Origin: Pseudorasbora parva
Taxonomy: Eukaryota; Chordata; Actinopteri; Cypriniformes; Gobionidae
Length of the DNA: 64,000 nucleotides
Direction of reading: 5' to 3'
NCBI RefSeq assembly: GCF_024679245.1
Contig: NC_090178.1
Coordinates: 43,510,072-43,574,071, forward strand
Shown here: positions 30,641 through 40,838 of the stretch, one piece after another
Layout: every line of letters begins with the position of its first letter
Numbering within the stretch: position 1 is the first letter of the stretch
Made by a program: the position numbers and the translations under genes
The notes under the pieces: generated by a model
The model's input: the letters and a program-made list of their open reading frames with translations, nothing else
What the model was told of the DNA's origin: nothing
Database searches by the model: none

Positions 30641-31715
30641 GTAAATCTCTCGTCCACCCCTCACCCCTTAGCCTGTCTCTCCCAAACTCCTCACTGAATC
30701 CAGGTCAGAACACATTCAGTGCTCGTTGTTCTTCAGATCACATGCACTAGTTCATGCTCACATCCAACTTTAATCTTCATCCCGCCTATAAAATGTCCAT
30801 TTGCTGTCGGTATGTAGATCTCGTCGCTGTTTCTGTCCCGGACAATGTCGGTCTTCTTACTCTCTGTCTGTCTCTCTCACTGGGACTGAATGTCAATGAG
30901 GTAACGGGACTGCGTTGTGAATAGCGCCTCTGCTCATTACAGGACCAGCACACACACACACACACATCCCGCTTTCATTCATAACCCGTGTGTCCAGTCA
31001 GTGTCCACGAACCCTAATTTCACGAGGAAAATATCCAAAGTGGCAAATGCAACAAAATGACACCCGTTTCTTAATTTCCTTTCTGATTATTAATTTGGTT
31101 GGTTCTTTAAAATTAGGCCTGCATGGGGCAAAATATAGGCTACACAAAATATTGCAATAAAACGTTATAATTCTCCGCCTAGCAACAGAACAGACAAACT
31201 TATGAACAGAATCTCATCAAAGCGTTGCAAAGCCAATAAGCCAATTAAATGTGATCTGCTTAACGCAAATATCTTAACTAAACTCGATACACTCAGATCA
31301 GGTCATTCTGAGGACGCATGGAATGCATAGGGGGCGCTATAGTTAAAAATGAAATGTGTCAAGAGTCAATACAAAGTTGCTGTTGATTTCTTCTAATTAT
31401 TCAGCTCCTAATACAGTGAATGTCTAATTGTTATGAAATGTATGTTTTTGCTAGTAACTCTGGAATAATTTATGATGAGACTTTTTTTTCAGTGCCTCAA
31501 ATATTTGAGCATCTCATTTCCACCAAGTTTTAGTCTTTTGTTTTTCTCATTTTAAACCTTATCTAAAGCCATGTTATACCGTTTAGACAAAAATTTGGTA
31601 TGCATTTTTTGTGTGCAAACTGCAAAATGTGGACAATCAGCACTGGTGTGTGCAGGCAGGAAGACACAATACAGTTCCCAAAAGTAGTTTAATTATAAAC
31701 AATCCAAAGGCAGGC
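30641..31715. other. Intergenic and probable baiap2 promoter region
   Basis: The stretch upstream of the proposed first exon (30641-30960) is less AT-rich and contains a short (CA)n at about 30951-30966. Core promoter elements are not clear. 31,000-31,700 is AT-rich with nothing recognised. Confidence 0.4.
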
Positions 31716-31875
31716 AATAAGTAAGGGATAATGTACACCCAGCCGGTTGTTATCGCAGAATAAACCCCGACAGAGTGATCAGGACCCCGACGCGAAGCGG
31801 AGGAGTCTTGCATCACTCTGTCGGGGTTTATTCTGCGATAACAACCGGCTGGGTGTACATTATCCCTTACTTATT
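31716..31875. repeat. Perfect hairpin with 64-bp arms
   Basis: 31716-31779 is the exact reverse complement of 31812-31875, with a 32-nt loop. The arm includes GTACACCCAGCCGGTTGTTA. A related hairpin with the same loop, inverted, lies at 37597-37836. Confidence 0.93.
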
Positions 31876-31970
31876 ACACGGCTCTGTGAAATACTTGATT
31901 CTGATTGGTCAATCGCGCATTCCAGCGGTACGTTATTTCCAGATAACACCCGCTCATACAGGTACTACGA

Positions 31971-32287
31971 GTTCCCTTTCGAGAGAGGTTCCTCGTATTA
32001 CGTATGGGAAAAACTCCTTTTCTCGAGAATGTGAAGCAAAACTTTTAATAAAGGTATCTATGTAAAGCGCAGTGAGCTGCACGGCCATAGCCCAGCGCGA
32101 GGAGCGCTCTGATTGGCCGGGCCGCGGCAACTGCAGGAACCTATGGTGAGGCGGCTGAGAGGAACGAACCAATGGGGGACGTTCCAGAAGCCCGCCGAAA
32201 AAGGTGCTTATATTTGCATACAGGAGGCTATATAAGACCCTAATTCGCCATAGGTGTCAGATTTTATCTCCTTCAGCGATACCTTCG
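31971..32287 (+). repeat. DIRS left inverted terminal repeat
   Basis: Begins GTTCCCTTTCGAGAGAGG. Contains a CCAAT box (AACCAATGGG, about 32168) and a TATA-type box (CTATATAAGACC, about 32229), so it probably carries the element's promoter. Confidence 0.88.
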
Positions 32288-32732
32288 CTGGTCTCCGGAA
32301 GAAGCACCGCCGTTGAAAAGGCACCAGCGGAACCTGCAGCTGAGGACGACGGACTCCCTCTCCGCCTTCTCTGCCGTTCCAGCTACGCCATCCGGCGTTA
32401 TATATCCTTTAAACTGTGTCTATGTTGAGTGTTATATGTGTTATATGTGTGTGTGTTGCCGCTGCAACGCCACTTCTAGAGCTTACAGGCTTGTTCTACT
32501 CGAGGACTCTCTCGTTCCGCCGCGTCGTTAAGCGCCGCGGAAAGACGGAGCTCTTCTCACTCTCCCTCTGCTCTCGTCCCGTCGCGCTGAATAGCGCCGC
32601 GGAAAGAGAGAATGTTAGAGGACATGAGCACACTCAAGCCGAAGCTCTCTTCACTCTGCCGCCGCGGCTCTTCTTCCGCCGCTGCCACAGAGTTGTTCTC
32701 ACTCTTCTCTCATTCCGTCGCGCTACAGCCGC
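32288..32732 (+). other. DIRS leader between left repeat and tandem array
   Basis: GC-rich sequence with several worn copies of the CGCCGCGGA phrase that becomes regular in the following array. Short frames only. Confidence 0.5.
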
Positions 32733-33465
32733 GGACAGAGAATACTAGAGTGAATAAACTAACTCGAGCCGAAGCTCTCGCCGTGCTGAAGAAGCGCCGC
32801 GGACAGACGGAGTTTTTCCTCGCTCTTCCTCTTCTCTAGTTCAGTCGCGATATCGCCGCGGACAGAGAATACTAGAGTGAATAAACTAACTCGAGCCGAA
32901 GCTCTCGCCGTGCTGAAGAAGCGCCGCGGACAGACGGAGTTTTTCCTCGCTCTTCCTCTTCTCTAGTTCAGTCGCTCTATCGCCGCGGACAGAGAATACT
33001 AGAGTGAATAAACTAACTCGAGCCGAAGCTCTCGCCGTGCTAGAAGCGCCGCGGACAGAGTTTTAACTCACGCTTCCAATTCTCTCGTTCTGTCGCTCTA
33101 TCGCCGCGGACAGAGAATACTAGAGTGAATAAACTAACTCGAGCCGAAGCTCTCGCCGTGCTAGAAGCGCTGCGGACAGAGTTTTTCCTCACGCTTCCTA
33201 TTCCCTCGTTCAGTCGCACTATCGCCGCGGACAGAGAATACTAGAGTGAATAAACTAACTCGAGCTGAAGCTCTCGCCGTGCTAGAAGCGCCGCGGACAG
33301 AGTTTTTCCTCACACTTCCAATTCTCTCGTTCAGTCGCGCTGTCGCCGCGGACAGAGAATACTAGAGTGAATAAACAAACTCGAGCCGAAGCTCTCGCCG
33401 TGCTCATTCTACCGCCGCAGTGCTGAAGCGCTGCGGACAGAGAATACTAGAGTAAGTTAGACGAG
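32731..33465. repeat. Tandem array of 121-127 bp units inside the DIRS element
   Basis: The phrase GCGGACAGAGAATACTAGAG recurs at 32731, 32858, 32985, 33106, 33227, 33348 and about 33432. Each unit also has AACTCGAGCCGAAGCTCTCG. Period is 127 then 121 bp. Confidence 0.92.
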
Positions 33466-34460
33466 CGAGCTCGGGCTGTTGGGTATGTCAAGAACAATGT
33501 CGCTGCAGCGCGCGCTTACTGCCAAGGAAGTTGTAATGGCTGCCTTGTCATGATAGCGCGCGCCCCTTCCACAGCGCGTTGCTGACTAGAGCGCGGCTTA
33601 CGTCATAGCACGCGCTCACTGTCAGAGCATAAGAGCGTCGGAAAATGGCTGCCAAGCTAAGCCCTTTTTTCACTCTATCACTTCCAGTCCCCTTTATTCA
33701 GGCGGCTGGAAAGGTTTTTACACTGTAGACAAAGTGTCCACTACACAGTGTGCACCCCTACATAAGCACTGTTAATTCAGCCTCACAAAATCACAAATAA
33801 ATCCCGCCGCGGCCAGATTACACCATATAAAGTCAACTAGCCTTATTGCAGTCAACTAGCCTGTGGTCAAACACGCTTGTCTGCATGCGTGCTTTCAGTC
33901 TAGACTAGAGCATAACGGCATTGTGGAATGGCTCACATACCACCCGCACTTCCTTACATTCTCCCAGTTCCCTTAAGTTAAGTGACTGGAGATGAAATAT
34001 TGCAGTCAACTAGCCTGTGTTAAACACGCTCGTCTGCACACTAATGCTGTGTGCGTTTACCCCTGTGGATTTGCTCACTGGTTTGCACCGTGGGTATTCT
34101 ACGTAGGTTGTGCGCCACTGCACATTGTTTACACTACACACAAAAGAGCTTTCTATGTAGGAAATGTGCCCACTTTACAGTCTGCACTCCTGCACCCAAG
34201 CACTTTTCACAAAGTTCACTCTCGCACACACAATATAAATGTGAGGCGCGCGCCCACTGCAAAGCCTGCACCGCCAAAACTAACACTATCCCCACAGTGT
34301 TACAAGCAGTGTTACAGCACAAGCAACCCGGCTAACAGGCCCCTATTACTAAGCGGCCAGCCCCCGAATCTAATTCAACCCCTGGCTTTACGAGCCCAGG
34401 CCTGGCAGGCCATTCCTGGTATATAATATTGGGTGTTGAACATATAAAACGAGGTTCTCG
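33466..34460 (+). pseudogene. DIRS gag-zone, decayed
   Basis: Between the tandem array and the reverse transcriptase relic, where DIRS elements carry gag. Frames of up to 144 codons exist but show no recognisable domain; reading is interrupted in every frame. Confidence 0.4.
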
Positions 34461-34619
34461 CTACAGTTTTGCTCGCAGACCCCGCGATTCAAGCCGTGGT
34501 CGAGCCCTCTGTAAGAAGCAGTGTCAGTCACGTGCTTCTCGCTGAGGCATTGAGACTGTTAAAGGAGAGAGCGGCGGAAACAGTACACCCGACGGTAGCG
34601 AGTCAGGTTTTTACTGTCG

Positions 34620-34870
34620 CTAATTCCTCTTGCCGAAAATGGGTGGCGGTCTCAGGCCCATTTTCCAGGCATCTGAACAAAGCACTTATGACACGCTCGT
34701 TTCAAGGTGCTGACGGTGAAACAAATCCTCGCGCACATTCGCCCCGGGGATTGGGTTTTCTCAATAGATCTGAAAAACGCATACTTCACGTTACGATAAC
34801 CCCCCACCCCCACTACAGGCCATTCTTGAGATTCGCCTTCGAGGGGCAGGCTTATCAGTACAGTCATTGT
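34620..34870 (+). pseudogene. DIRS reverse transcriptase relic
   Basis: Across two frames the text IRPGDWVFSIDLKNAYFHVT and YRPFLRFAFEGQAYQY is readable, typical of DIRS reverse transcriptase ahead of the active site. The region with the catalytic Asp pair that should follow is absent: sequence jumps to RNase H within about 40 bp. Confidence 0.8.
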
Positions 34871-34887
34871 CATAGACTCAAGACTCA

Positions 34888-35217
34888 ATGAGCGTCTTAC
34901 GGCATAAGAACCACCACGTCTTGATAATGTACATAAAATCGCTAGGGCAGCCGAGATCAGACTCTCTTCACTGCATGGCTAAGCATCTCCTTTTATGGGC
35001 AGAGCACAATCTGAGCTCCCTAAGGGCGGCTTACGTGCCAGGTATTCTGAATCAGGGTCCGGACATGTTATCCAGAGGACCCATGTCCCCAGGGGGATGG
35101 TCCCTTTACCCGCAAACGAGTCAGCTCGCACAGCACACGCTGCCCAATATTTTTTCTGCAAACGCAGGGATGCCCTGGCCCATGTTGGCCCAGACTCCCT
35201 CTATATGTTCCCTCTGA
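34888..35217 (+). pseudogene. DIRS RNase H relic
   Basis: The frame contains KHLLLWAEHNLSSLRAAYVP followed by GILNQGPDMLSRG, the DIRS RNase H C-terminal signature. Its start is truncated by the deletion before it. Confidence 0.75.
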
Positions 35218-35419
35218 TCGCGATCCAGCTGCAAGCCTGTGCTTTTTAATAGCCCCACTTTGGAAGAACCGCACATGGTTCTCCAAACTGTTTCAGCTGT
35301 CAGACACAGCCCCATGGCCTATTCTGCCAATGAAAGGGAAGGTCTGGCATCCCAATCCCGAGCTGTGGGCCCTCCACGTATGGCCCATCAACGGTATCCG
35401 GGAACCTCTCTGACAAGTT

Positions 35420-36380
35420 ATGAACACTATTTCGGAAGCTAGAGCCCCTGCTATCTGGCAGCTCTGCTTTGAAGTGGTCAGTGGTTTTCTAACCAATGTG
35501 CTACGCGAAACATCGACGCACACTCATGCGAACTGGCGGAACTGCTCGCTTTCTCCAAGAGCTAATGGATGCGGGTCGTCCCCCCTCCATACTCGGGGTG
35601 TGTGTCTCCGCCATAGCAGCTAGCCACGCTCCTATCGCGGCACATTCACTAGGGAAAAGTGATCTTATTGTGTGTTTTCTTAAAGGGGCCAGGAGATTCA
35701 GCCCGCCTTGCCCCTACCTCGGTCCCTATTTGGGACCTAGCCATGGTTTTGGAGGCCGTGAAGGGTTCCCCCTCCTAACCACTTCAGAACACGAGCTTGA
35801 AGCACATATCACTCAAAACCGTTTTTCTGCTGGCTGTGGCCTCGGTTAAGCGAGTGGGTGGCTTACCTGCACTCTCCGTGAGCCCTTCCTGTCTTGAGTT
35901 TGGGTCCAGCAACTTCAAGGTTGTGCTCAAACGAGGCATGGTTTTATGCTGAAAGTGCTATCAACCCCTTCAGTATGCAGGTCTTTTCACTGCTTAACCC
36001 GCGTCTCAGAGAGAATAAGACGCAAACCTATTCTGCCCAGTCAGAGCATTGAGATTGTATCTAGAGCGCTCCGCCCCCTTCAGGCAGTCGGATCAGCTCT
36101 TCATTGCTTCGGTGGCCGCACTAAAGTTTGTGCTGTCATGAAACAGTCTCTCACACTGGATAGTGGATGCAGTCCCACTAGCATATAGGTCTAGGACCTA
36201 ACCTGTCCTACAGGCATTTAAGCCCACTCCTCTAGAGGCATGGCCTCATCTTGGGCTTGGTCGTGTGACATTTCTTTGGAAGATATCTGTGCGGCGGCAG
36301 GCTGGGCCTCTCCGTCCACTTTTATCAGATTCTACAAGTTGGAGGTTCCAGCTCTACAAGCAGGGCTTCTCTCCATCTAG
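35420..36380 (+). pseudogene. DIRS tyrosine recombinase relic
   Basis: Pieces in different frames: FLQELMDAGRPPSILGVCVS (core-binding part, about 35557), SLKTVFLLAVASVKRVGG (about 35800, holding the first catalytic Arg), then AHSSRGMASSWAWSC and ICAAAGWASPSTFIRFYKLE near 36220-36345, which hold the HxxR motif and a Tyr. Frameshifts and stops separate them. Confidence 0.8.
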
Positions 36381-36616
36381 GCTCTATCTTGACCCTGGCA
36401 AACAGATTGCCTTACGTTTTGGCCTGTACACATTAGTCCTTAAGCACTATTCATTCATCATAAGATCCGACTATGTCCGATCAGCTGTTCAAACGAACCG
36501 ACTCTTCCGGTTCTTCATTCCCCTTATAAGCCGCCTCTGTCGGTGTCTCGGGGGTTTATAACATGTGCTTTGGGTATACTGGGTCAGTCAGCACACACGG
36601 CGCTTTACATTGTGTT

Positions 36617-36709
36617 CCCATACGTAATACGAGGAACCTCTCTCGAAAGGGAACGTACTCGGTTACTTTCGTAACCTCGGTTCCCTGAGAGAGAGGAACG
36701 AGTATTACG
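36617..36709. repeat. DIRS internal complementary region
   Basis: 36617-36654 is the reverse complement of the left outer end (31971 onward); 36655-36709 is the reverse complement of the right outer end (to 37072). Joined, they equal the junction of a circular intermediate. Confidence 0.92.
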
Positions 36710-36733
36710 TTCCGTGCCGTGTTTATGCTTCTC

Positions 36734-37072
36734 AGGTATCGCTTCAGTCGATCTTAAAACCTGACACCTATGGCGAATAGGGTCTTATATAGCCTCCTGT
36801 ATGCAAATATAAGCACCTTTTTCGGCGGGCTTCTGGAACGCCCCCCATTGGTTCGTTCCTCTCAGCCGCCTCACCATAGGTTCCTGCAGTTGCCGCGGCC
36901 CGGCCAATCAGAGCGCTCCTCGCGCTGGGCTATGGCCGTGCAGCTCACTGCGCTTTACATAGATACCTTTATTAAAAGTTTTGCTTCACATTCTCGAGAA
37001 AAGGAGTTTTTCCCATACGTAATACTCGTTCCTCTCTCTCAGGGAACCGAGGTTACGAAAGTAACCGAGTAC
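36734..37072 (-). repeat. DIRS right inverted terminal repeat
   Basis: Reverse complement of the left repeat with small differences at the outer end. Long frames across it (for example 36770-37315) are accidental. Confidence 0.88.
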
Positions 37073-37596
37073 GTTATCTTGACCGGTACTACTGCTATGC
37101 TTAACGCTGGCGCCATCTTGTGGCTTAAACAGCCGTGGGTTACAATGGAAGACTTCAAGGCAGGTTTCCTTTATAATGTTTTTAATATAAATATTTTTCT
37201 TACACAAACGCATCGATTCGAATCAGAAGGCTCTATTAACCCATCGGAGTCGTGTGGAGCACGTTATTTGATGGACAGCTGCATTTTTATGGACTTCAAA
37301 CACAACTACAACTAGGCTACTGCTTGGATTAACGTTAGCCTGGACTTTTTAAATATAACTCCGATTGTATTTGTCTGAAAGAAGAATGTCATATACACCT
37401 ATGATAACTTGAGGGTGAGTAAATCATAGGCTTGGTTTCATTTTTGGGTGAACTAACCCTTTCAGCATTCATTTTCAACATTTAGCAAGGGCATATGGCA
37501 AATCTTCAGCAATAGATAAAGGCTTAAAGCAGGTTGGAACTGTTTTTCTTCGCGGAAGCTTTGCGTAAGAACTAATCAAATATTTAATCTCAAGAC
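37073..37596. other. Intergenic with one TTAA-element end
   Basis: GAGGGTGAGTAAATCATAGG and TGGGTGAACTAACCCTTT at about 37412-37462 are the right end of an AGGGTTAG-type element without its left part. Confidence 0.55.
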
Positions 37597-37836
37597 AATA
37601 TTTTGTGTCTAATAATTATTTATTTAAGACTAGTAGCCGTGTAATAAGCGGCATAATGTACACCCAGCCGGTTTTTAATCGCAGAATAAACCCCTTCAGA
37701 GTGATGCTCCGCTTCGCGTCGGGGTCCTGATCACTCTGAAGGGGTTTATTCTGCGATAACAACCGGCTGGGTGTACATTATGCCGCTTATTACACGGCTA
37801 CTAGTCTCAAATAAATAATTATTAGATACAAAATGT
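37597..37836. repeat. Long hairpin with arms of about 108 bp
   Basis: The left arm (about 37597-37704) and right arm (about 37729-37836) are inverted copies with a few mismatches around a 24-nt loop. The core (GTACACCCAGCCGG) and the loop match the hairpin at 31716, in opposite loop orientation. Confidence 0.88.
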
Positions 37837-38405
37837 TGTGATCCAGACAGATCCACCGTTTTAGGAGCCTGAAACTGGTATTTTTTTAAACTGGGTCCCA
37901 GAGTGGATAAATCTGAAACAAACATCCTTGCGTTTTCGTAAATACAGCCAATCTGTAGGCTATCGTTTGTGAAACAGTGACGTCATTACACACTGTCGGT
38001 TTCAGTGGTTTTGTGTATACGCAGATATTTCTTGCGATGAGGGAAAAAAAAAAGATTGGATAGGGAAAGCTCTGGGTTAATGTGGATGTGGCCTAAGTAA
38101 ACATATAAAATGTAATGAATTTCTTATGGTATGATCAGCCATTTACACAGATCAGGCATAAAATTATGAGAGGTGAAGTGAATAACACGGATTATCTCTT
38201 CTTCATGGCACCTGTTAGTGGGTGGGATATGTTAAGCTTGGAACATACTCTACAAGAACAAAGAAATTTGTTCATTTTCTTCGGGTGGCAAGAACCAGTA
38301 GGCTACATTCACGAGAAAAGCAGGTGCCAATCATCTGCGTTTCTCCGTATTAAACAGGTCCGATCAAGCAGACAAGCTGTAGCTCTAGTCTAATTGCTCA
38401 AGAAG
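37837..38405. other. Intergenic, nothing recognised
   Basis: A 92-codon frame at 38115-38393 has no recognisable domain and is probably accidental. Confidence 0.5.
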
Positions 38406-38558
38406 TTGATGCTGGTTCTGATAGAAAGGTGTCAGAATACACAGTGTATTGCAGTTGTGTATGGGAATGCATAGCCTGCATGTCCACCGCCGGAAGCGCA
38501 AACAGTGGGCACGTGAGCATCAGAACTGGACCTTGGAACAATGGAAGAAGGTGACCTG

Positions 38559-39475
38559 GGCCCGTATTTATCAAGCTTCTCAAAGTGCTATTTTAGTCTT
38601 AAGGGCTGAAAATTCATGAAATTTACTCCTACTTTCAAACTTAAGTATAAAAGCAAGTTATCAAATTTCTTAAAGCTAAGAATCACTCTTACTCTCCCAG
38701 TTATATAAGACAGCTCGAGAGGTCTCTCAAGTGGTTAGGAGTTGCCAGTAGGGGCTTGTGATGGCGCTGAGGAGACAGAGATGTGCGCAAATCTTTCAAT
38801 AGAGGGAGAATGTGTTCGAAATATTTAATGACAACTAGTTAATCAAACATTATCGTTTAGACAGAGCAGACATCATCTTTTTCAGCGCTGGTTAATGTTG
38901 GGTTTTATTAAAAAAATAAAAATAAAAACACTTCGAGTAATTCAGCAAGCAGTAGCGATCGCTTCTTCCTCCTGCAATTTCAGTTTTCTTTTGGAATCCA
39001 TGGTGGCTGATTATATATTTAAAAAAATCTGGCCATTTAACAGCACACCAGTTTAAAAAAAATATTCAATGGATGAAAACATGTTTATCTTTCATTTAAA
39101 ATGTGTATTAATCAGTGTTCAAGAGAATATTATAATGTATTCTATTGAAAACTCTTTATTGTCAAATGTGTATGGGATATAAACTCCTCTTAGGAATTTC
39201 ACCATTCAATGTGAATTTATCTGAGGATATTCTTAAATAAGGACATCTATTCAGTGATTGGTTCATGCCTATGCCATCATCCAAAATCCCGTTTGTGGCA
39301 CAGCAAAATGTCGTAAATCCACTCTAAGACTAGAACTTAAGATTTAGTCCTTTTTACTTAAAGTATGATTGGGACGCTTGATAACTAACTTTTAAGCGCA
39401 GCTTTGAGCCAAGAATTTTTTTACTCTTAAGTCAATTCTTGTGAGTAATTCTAAGATGTTTGATAAATACGGGCC
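38559..39475. mobile_element. 917-bp inverted-repeat element with CTG duplication
   Basis: Ends GGCCCGTATTTATCAA and TTGATAAATACGGGCC; CTG at 38556-38558 and 39476-39478. Removing it with one CTG rejoins the transposase relic at GACCTGGTCTGATGA. Non-coding. Confidence 0.8.
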
Positions 39476-39871
39476 CTGGTCTGATGAATCATGTGGATGG
39501 CCAGGTGCGTGGCTTACCTGGGGAACACATGGCACCAGGATGCACTATGGGAAGAAGGCAATCCGGTGGAGGCAGTGTGATGCTTTGGGCAATGTTCTGC
39601 TGGGAAACCTTGGGTCCTGCCATCCATGTGGATGCGGATGCAACCTACCTTAGCATTGTTGCAGACCATGTACACTCTTTCATGGAAATGGTATTCTCTG
39701 GTGGCTGTGGCTCTTTCAGCAGGATAATGCTCCTGCCACAAAGCACAAATGGTTCAGGAGTTTGTTGAAAATAAGTTTGTTGCTTGGCCTCCAAATTCCC
39801 CAGATCTCAATCCAATCGAGCATATCCAATGAGCATAAGCGAGGCCCCACCTCACAATTTACATGGATTAA

Positions 39872-40370
39872 AGGAATAGTGCACCCAAAAAAGAAAATGC
39901 TGTCATTACCCACGCCATGTCTTTCCAAACACGTAAGACCTTCGTTCATCTTCATAACACAAATTAAGATTTTTTTTAATGAAATCTGAGAGCTCTCTGA
40001 CCTCTTCAAGGCCCAGAAAAGTAGTAGCCTGTGTCTCCTATGCAGCAGTTTACGCTGTAAATACAAAGCAACTCCTGAGTCATTATCACACGCATGCGTC
40101 GTGGTGGTCACATGAACAGCATCGGCTGCCATCAAACTCGAAAGCAATGCACTGTTTACAACAAAAACTGCATGGGAGACAAACGCAGACTACAATGAAA
40201 TTGTTGAATAAAGTTGTTATTTTTGTTTTTGCACACAAAAAGTATCCTCCTCGCTTCATAAAATTAAGATTGAACCACTGGAGTCACATGGAGTATTTTA
40301 ACAACGTCTTTACTAACTTTCTGGGCCTTCAAACTGTTAATTAAATTCTAGTCTATGGAGGGATCAGAGA
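39872..40370. mobile_element. TTAA-type element, right end lost
   Basis: Starts AGGAATAGTGCACCCAAAAA after TTAA (39868-39871); interrupts the transposase relic, which resumes near 40371. The expected right terminus was not found. Confidence 0.6.
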
Positions 40371-40420
40371 GCTGAGCTATACCTCGACGTATCAAGGCTG
40401 TTTTGGAAGCAAAATTTGGC

Positions 40421-40834
40421 CAACACAATATTATTAATAAATAATGTTTTATTTTATGCTAGTAGCCTTTTTTTTAAATATATTTTTTTTTTGTTTTGAC
40501 TTTATTTGTAGTTGTTGTCATTAAACTATTAATATTATATAAAATGAGTATTAAAAAAAACGTTTTGGAGTTCAAAGGTCTTTTATTTTTCAGTGTTGAG
40601 TGCAGTAATGAATGCTCTGCTGCCCTCTTGCGTCTGGATACAAACTTTCAACTTAAAATCAATGCAATGAGCTTGAAAAATCAGTTGTAATAATGACAGA
40701 AACCATATGTTATATCTATACTGTTCTCCAAGAAAATAAATTCCCCCTCTAGTGTGTAAAACAATGTGTTAAAGTGATCAGATGGCAAAACACTCTGAGG
40801 AGATACATTTCACATGCTGAAGGAATGTGTTTAT
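40421..40834. other. Intergenic, AT-rich, nothing recognised
   Basis: Contains poly-T and TTTAAATATATTT runs only. Confidence 0.6.
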
Positions 40835-40838
40835 TTAA

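Larger units (their letters stand above)
31971..37072 (+). mobile_element. DIRS1-like tyrosine-recombinase retrotransposon, defective
   Basis: About 5.1 kb. The terminal repeats of about 320-340 bp are inverted (31971-32287 against 36734-37072), not direct. At 36617-36709 there is an internal complementary region made of the complement of the left outer end joined to that of the right outer end, the hallmark of DIRS elements that replicate through circles. Coding relics follow the DIRS order: decayed gag zone, reverse transcriptase, RNase H, and a tyrosine recombinase with the HxxR motif. Many frameshifts and the loss of the reverse transcriptase catalytic part make it inactive. Confidence 0.9.
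38406..40420 (+). mobile_element. Tc1/mariner transposase relic broken by two insertions
   Basis: Outer pieces 38406-38558, 39476-39867 and about 40371-40420 together give a Tc1-type transposase in the correct order: CPPPEAQTVGT-like start, SDES (first Asp) right after the first insertion, GGGSVMLWAMFCWETLG, QQDNAPA-like second Asp near 39720, and PNSPDLNPIEHI near 39795 (final acidic motif). Frameshifts are present. Insertions are 38559-39475 and 39872-40370. Confidence 0.8.

Noticed and set aside
33992..34426. 144-codon frame between DIRS tandem array and reverse transcriptase
   Set aside because: No domain and overlapping frames of equal quality; kept only as gag-zone.
31971..37072. Reading the element as an LTR retrotransposon
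   Set aside because: The terminal repeats are inverted, there is an internal complementary region, and the enzyme relic is a tyrosine recombinase, not an integrase.
36770..37315. 181-codon frame
   Set aside because: It crosses the right terminal repeat of the DIRS element and unrelated flank; its other strand and the left repeat give similar accidental frames.
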